This document shows positions 61,534-64,000 of a DNA stretch of 64,000 bases, in pieces (position 1 is the stretch's first letter; each line of letters begins with the position of its first letter). Below the pieces are notes generated by a model. It was not told where the DNA came from and did not search any database. It worked only from the letters and a program-made list of their open reading frames with translations. The stretch is taken from positions 145,953-209,952 of the forward strand of contig JADCER010000001.1 in assembly GCA_020249925.1 (NCBI GenBank), given 5' to 3'. The position numbers were made by a program, and so were the translations under genes. The DNA is from Roseomonas sp. GTDB lineage: Bacteria > Pseudomonadota > Alphaproteobacteria > Acetobacterales > Acetobacteraceae.

Positions 61534-62613
61534 ATGGACCCTTCCGCCCTTCTGCGCATTGATTTGGGCGCAATTGCCGAGAATTGGCGCGCGCTTGCTC
61601 TGCGTGCTGCGCCGGGTGTGGTGGCGGGGGTGGTGAAGGCCAATGCCTATGGGCTTGGCGCGGCGCAGGTGGCGCCCGCCTTATATGCTGCGGGCTGCCG
61701 GCATTTTTTCGTCGCGCATCTTTCGGAAGGCATGGCGCTGCGCGCTGCCCTTGGTGCCGGGCCGATGATTGCCGTGCTGAATGGCTTTGCGCCCGGCGCG
61801 GATGAGGAAGCCGCGTTGATGCCGGTGCTGAACAGCCTTGGCGATGTGCTGGCCCATGCCGCCGCCGGACGCAGCGCGGGCAGGACGCGACCTGCGCTAT
61901 TGCATCTGGATACCGGCATGGCGCGGCTTGGGCTGGATGCGGGGGAACAGGCGCGGCTTGCCGCGGATCATTCCCTGCTGGCGGGGCTCGATCTGCTCTA
62001 TGTCATGTCGCATCTGGCTTGTGCGGATGAACCGCACCATCCCTTGAACGCGGAACAGGCAGCGCGCTTTGCCCGCGCCTGTGCGGCGCTGCCCAGGCTC
62101 AAGCGCTCCTTCGCCAATTCATCGGGCCTTTTTTTGGGCAGCGATTATGCCTCAGACCTCGCCCGGCCAGGCTGCGCTTTGTACGGCATCAACCCCACCC
62201 CCGGCGCGGCCAACCCAATGCGCCAGGTGGTCCGGCTGGAAGCGCCCATTCTGCAAATCCGCGACATCCCCGCCGGCGCCAGCGTTGGCTATGGCGCTTC
62301 CTTCGTGGCAACGCGGCCCAGCCGGATTGCCACCATTGCGGTCGGCTACGCGGACGGCTACCTGAGATGCCTATCCGGGCAGGGTGTCGCGGCCTATCGC
62401 GACATGATCCTGCCCATGGTGGGGCGCGTTTCCATGGATTTGATCACTTTGGATCTGACGGATGCGCCGGGCATTGCGCCTGGCGAGACCGTGCAGCTTA
62501 TCGGCGGTGCGGCGCCTTCGCCCGATGATCTGGCGGCGCGCGCCGGCACGATTGGCTATGAGATTCTGACCTCGCTCGGCGATCGCTACCGCCGCGACTA
62601 TGGGGCGGGCTGA
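61534..62613 (+). CDS. alr: Alanine racemase
   Basis: Alr makes D-alanine for peptidoglycan. The 359-residue PLP enzyme has Lys35 in VKANAYGLG as the PLP lysine and Tyr253 in VGYGASFVAT as the second catalytic base. It also has LYGINPTPG and MVGRVSMDLITLDLTD near residue 300. It starts 15 bp after dnaB and is followed 2 bp later by mlaE, which begins with TTG, so the genes may share one transcript. Confidence 0.96.
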   Translation: MDPSALLRIDLGAIAENWRALALRAAPGVVAGVVKANAYGLGAAQVAPALYAAGCRHFFVAHLSEGMALRAALGAGPMIAVLNGFAPGADEEAALMPVLNSLGDVLAHAAAGRSAGRTRPALLHLDTGMARLGLDAGEQARLAADHSLLAGLDLLYVMSHLACADEPHHPLNAEQAARFARACAALPRLKRSFANSSGLFLGSDYASDLARPGCALYGINPTPGAANPMRQVVRLEAPILQIRDIPAGASVGYGASFVATRPSRIATIAVGYADGYLRCLSGQGVAAYRDMILPMVGRVSMDLITLDLTDAPGIAPGETVQLIGGAAPSPDDLAARAGTIGYEILTSLGDRYRRDYGAG

Positions 62614-62615
62614 AC

Positions 62616-63401
62616 TTGGCCGCGATCCTGGATCCTGTTGCGGCACTCGGGCGCGCCGTGCTGGGCGCGCTGCAGCGCGTTGGTGCGGTGGTGCTGTTCG
62701 CGTTGGAAGCCGTTTCGCATCTGTTTCGTCCACCCTTTTATGGCCGAATTTTTCTGCGCCATGTGGTGGAAATTGGCTATTTCTCCTTGCCTGTCGTTGC
62801 CCTGACCGCGTTTTTCACCGGCATGGTGCTGGCGCTGCAAACCTATACGGGTTTTGCGCGCTTCAATGCCGAAGGGGCGGTGGCGAATGTGGTGGTGCTT
62901 TCCATCACACGCGAATTGGGGCCGGTGATTGCCGGGCTGATGGTGGCCGGGCGAATCGGCGCTTCCTTCGCCGCTGAAATCGGCACCATGCGCGTGACGG
63001 ATCAGATAGATGCGCTGACCACGCTTTCCACCAACCCGATGAAGTACCTGGTGGCGCCTCGGCTTTTGGCCGGCGCCATCGCCTTGCCCTTCCTGGTGCT
63101 GATTGCCGATACGCTGGGGGTAATGGGCGGCTGGCTGATTGGCACGGCGAAGCTTGGCTTCAGCTCGGCCGGGTATTTGCGCGCCACGCTTGATTTCATG
63201 CAGACCATGGATGTGGTCTCGGGCCTCGTGAAGGCGTCCGTCTTTGGCTTTGTAATTGCGCTGATGGGTTGCTGGTGCGGCTATAACAGCAAGGGCGGCG
63301 CGCAGGGCGTGGGGGCGGCGACAACTTCGGCCGTGGTGATTTCCTCCATCCTTATTCTGGCGCTGGATTACATCATCACCGAAATGTTCTTCGCGCGATG
63401 A
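62616..63401 (+). CDS. mlaE: Phospholipid transport ABC permease MlaE
   Basis: MlaE is the permease of the Mla-type transporter that maintains outer-membrane lipid asymmetry. The 261-residue protein has an amphipathic N-terminus, then five or so membrane segments with VVLSITRELGPVIAGLMVAG and GRIGASFAAEIGTMRVTDQI, the MlaE family signature (about 93-130). The start is TTG at 62616, 2 bp after the alr stop. The stop overlaps the next gene (ATGA). It works with the ATPase that follows and MlaD-type lipid carriers outside the window. Confidence 0.92.
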   Translation: MAAILDPVAALGRAVLGALQRVGAVVLFALEAVSHLFRPPFYGRIFLRHVVEIGYFSLPVVALTAFFTGMVLALQTYTGFARFNAEGAVANVVVLSITRELGPVIAGLMVAGRIGASFAAEIGTMRVTDQIDALTTLSTNPMKYLVAPRLLAGAIALPFLVLIADTLGVMGGWLIGTAKLGFSSAGYLRATLDFMQTMDVVSGLVKASVFGFVIALMGCWCGYNSKGGAQGVGAATTSAVVISSILILALDYIITEMFFAR

Positions 63402-64000
63402 GTGGCGCGGTGCCGAAAATTCGCCTGCGCGGGCTGTCAAAAGCTTTTGGGCCGAAGCAGGTGCTGGATGGCGTGGATCTGGATATCCGCGCCGGGCATG
63501 GCATGGTTATTCTGGGCGGTTCGGGTTCCGGCAAATCCGTCACCATCAAATGCATCCTGGGCCTGATTGAACCCGATGCCGGCAGCATTGAAATTGATGG
63601 CCAGAACATTCTGAAACTGCCGCGGCGGGAGCGTGAGGCGCTGAATGACCGCATCGGCATGCTGTTTCAGAATGGCGCGCTGTTTGATAGCCTGCCGGTT
63701 TGGGAAAATGTCTGCTTCAAGCTGCTGGCGCAAAAGCGCATCACCCGCGCCCGCGCCCGCGACAAGGCGGCCGAGGTCTTGGCGCAAGTGGGCCTTGCCG
63801 CATCGGTCGGTGATCTTTCGCCGTCTGAGCTTTCGGGCGGCATGCAAAAACGCGTCGCATTGGCGCGCGCCATTGCGGCCGAGCCCGAGATCATTTTCTT
63901 CGATGAACCCACCACCGGGCTTGATCCCATCATGGGCGCAGTGATTGATGGGCTGATTATGGATGTGGTGCATCGGCTGGGCGCCACGGCGGTTTCCATC
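63398..64000 (+). CDS. mlaF: Phospholipid transport ABC ATP-binding protein MlaF, 3' truncated by window
   Basis: The first 201 codons are visible and the frame is open at the window end. It shows Walker A GGSGSGKS (40-47), the Q-loop LFQNGALFDSLPVWEN, the signature LSGGMQKRVALARAIA (about 148-163) and Walker B EIIFFDEPTTGLDPIMG (about 167-183). These match the MlaF/Mkl group that powers retrograde phospholipid transport. It starts with ATG overlapping the mlaE stop (ATGA). The D-loop is followed by the start of the switch region at the cut. Confidence 0.93.
   Translation, partial: MSGAVPKIRLRGLSKAFGPKQVLDGVDLDIRAGHGMVILGGSGSGKSVTIKCILGLIEPDAGSIEIDGQNILKLPRREREALNDRIGMLFQNGALFDSLPVWENVCFKLLAQKRITRARARDKAAEVLAQVGLAASVGDLSPSELSGGMQKRVALARAIAAEPEIIFFDEPTTGLDPIMGAVIDGLIMDVVHRLGATAVSI

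Noticed and set aside
1-64000. CRISPR arrays, transposases, integrases and rRNA genes
   Set aside because: No regularly spaced repeats, no transposase or integrase family proteins and no rRNA sequence were seen in the window.

Overview
The window looks like chromosomal DNA from a high-GC alphaproteobacterium, most likely an Acetobacteraceae (Roseomonas-like) species. This rests on protein character, gene neighbourhoods (dapA-smpB, dnaB-alr) and the abundance of Bug/TctC-type binding proteins and CoA-transferase/acyl-CoA dehydrogenase genes. No 16S or other decisive marker is present, so the assignment is an inference. Most genes are host housekeeping or catabolic genes in short, often translationally coupled operons (ATGA or GTGA overlaps).

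Layout: 1-2645 holds the end of a formate dehydrogenase cytochrome b subunit, a REP-like palindromic repeat, and mobB-moeA for molybdenum cofactor. 2711-5122 encodes an acyl-CoA dehydrogenase and a family III CoA-transferase. 5123-8478 is a variable hotspot between the CoA-transferase and smpB: a low-GC fkbM-type methyltransferase, a degenerate second smpB 3' end fused to a second CoA-transferase 3' end, a hicAB toxin-antitoxin pair and two AT-rich small membrane protein genes. 8479-18527 returns to core genes: smpB, dapA, tpiA, a ppiD-like foldase, trpE, a TPR/glycosyltransferase-like protein, a penicillin-acylase family protein and the leucyl-transferase bpt.

18531-30992 is the most striking region: a compact, leftward module of intact podovirus (T7-like) virion genes in T7 order. 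It holds portal, scaffold, capsid, two tail-tube proteins, one internal virion protein, tailspike, a TerS candidate, TerL, a holin-like protein and a SleB-type lysin. It has no integrase, polymerase or replication gene and no visible attachment site. It begins opposite a LexA-like S24 repressor (31182) and ends 3 bp from bpt. It could be a domesticated particle or gene-transfer-agent-like system, or a reduced prophage.

31838-38857 holds pncC, an MFS exporter, an aldehyde dehydrogenase, an orphan Bug protein, a TPR lipoprotein, ispE (apparently with a CTG start) and tRNA-Gln(TTG). 38968-44394 has a thioesterase, a lower-GC epimerase island flanked by gene fragments, a glycosyltransferase, a heparinase II/III-like protein and rpe. 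44445-48632 has small enzymes (methyltransferases, cupin, GST, gloB, gluconolactonase-like). 48619-53022 is a tightly coupled leftward operon of a glycerol-kinase-like FGGY kinase, a SelA-like PLP enzyme and a split AtuA/DUF1446 pair. 53076-59920 holds a GST, an amidohydrolase, a TIM-barrel isomerase-like protein, two periplasmic binding proteins and a VOC dioxygenase-like protein. 59992-64000 carries dnaB, alr and the start of an mlaEF lipid transport operon cut by the window edge.
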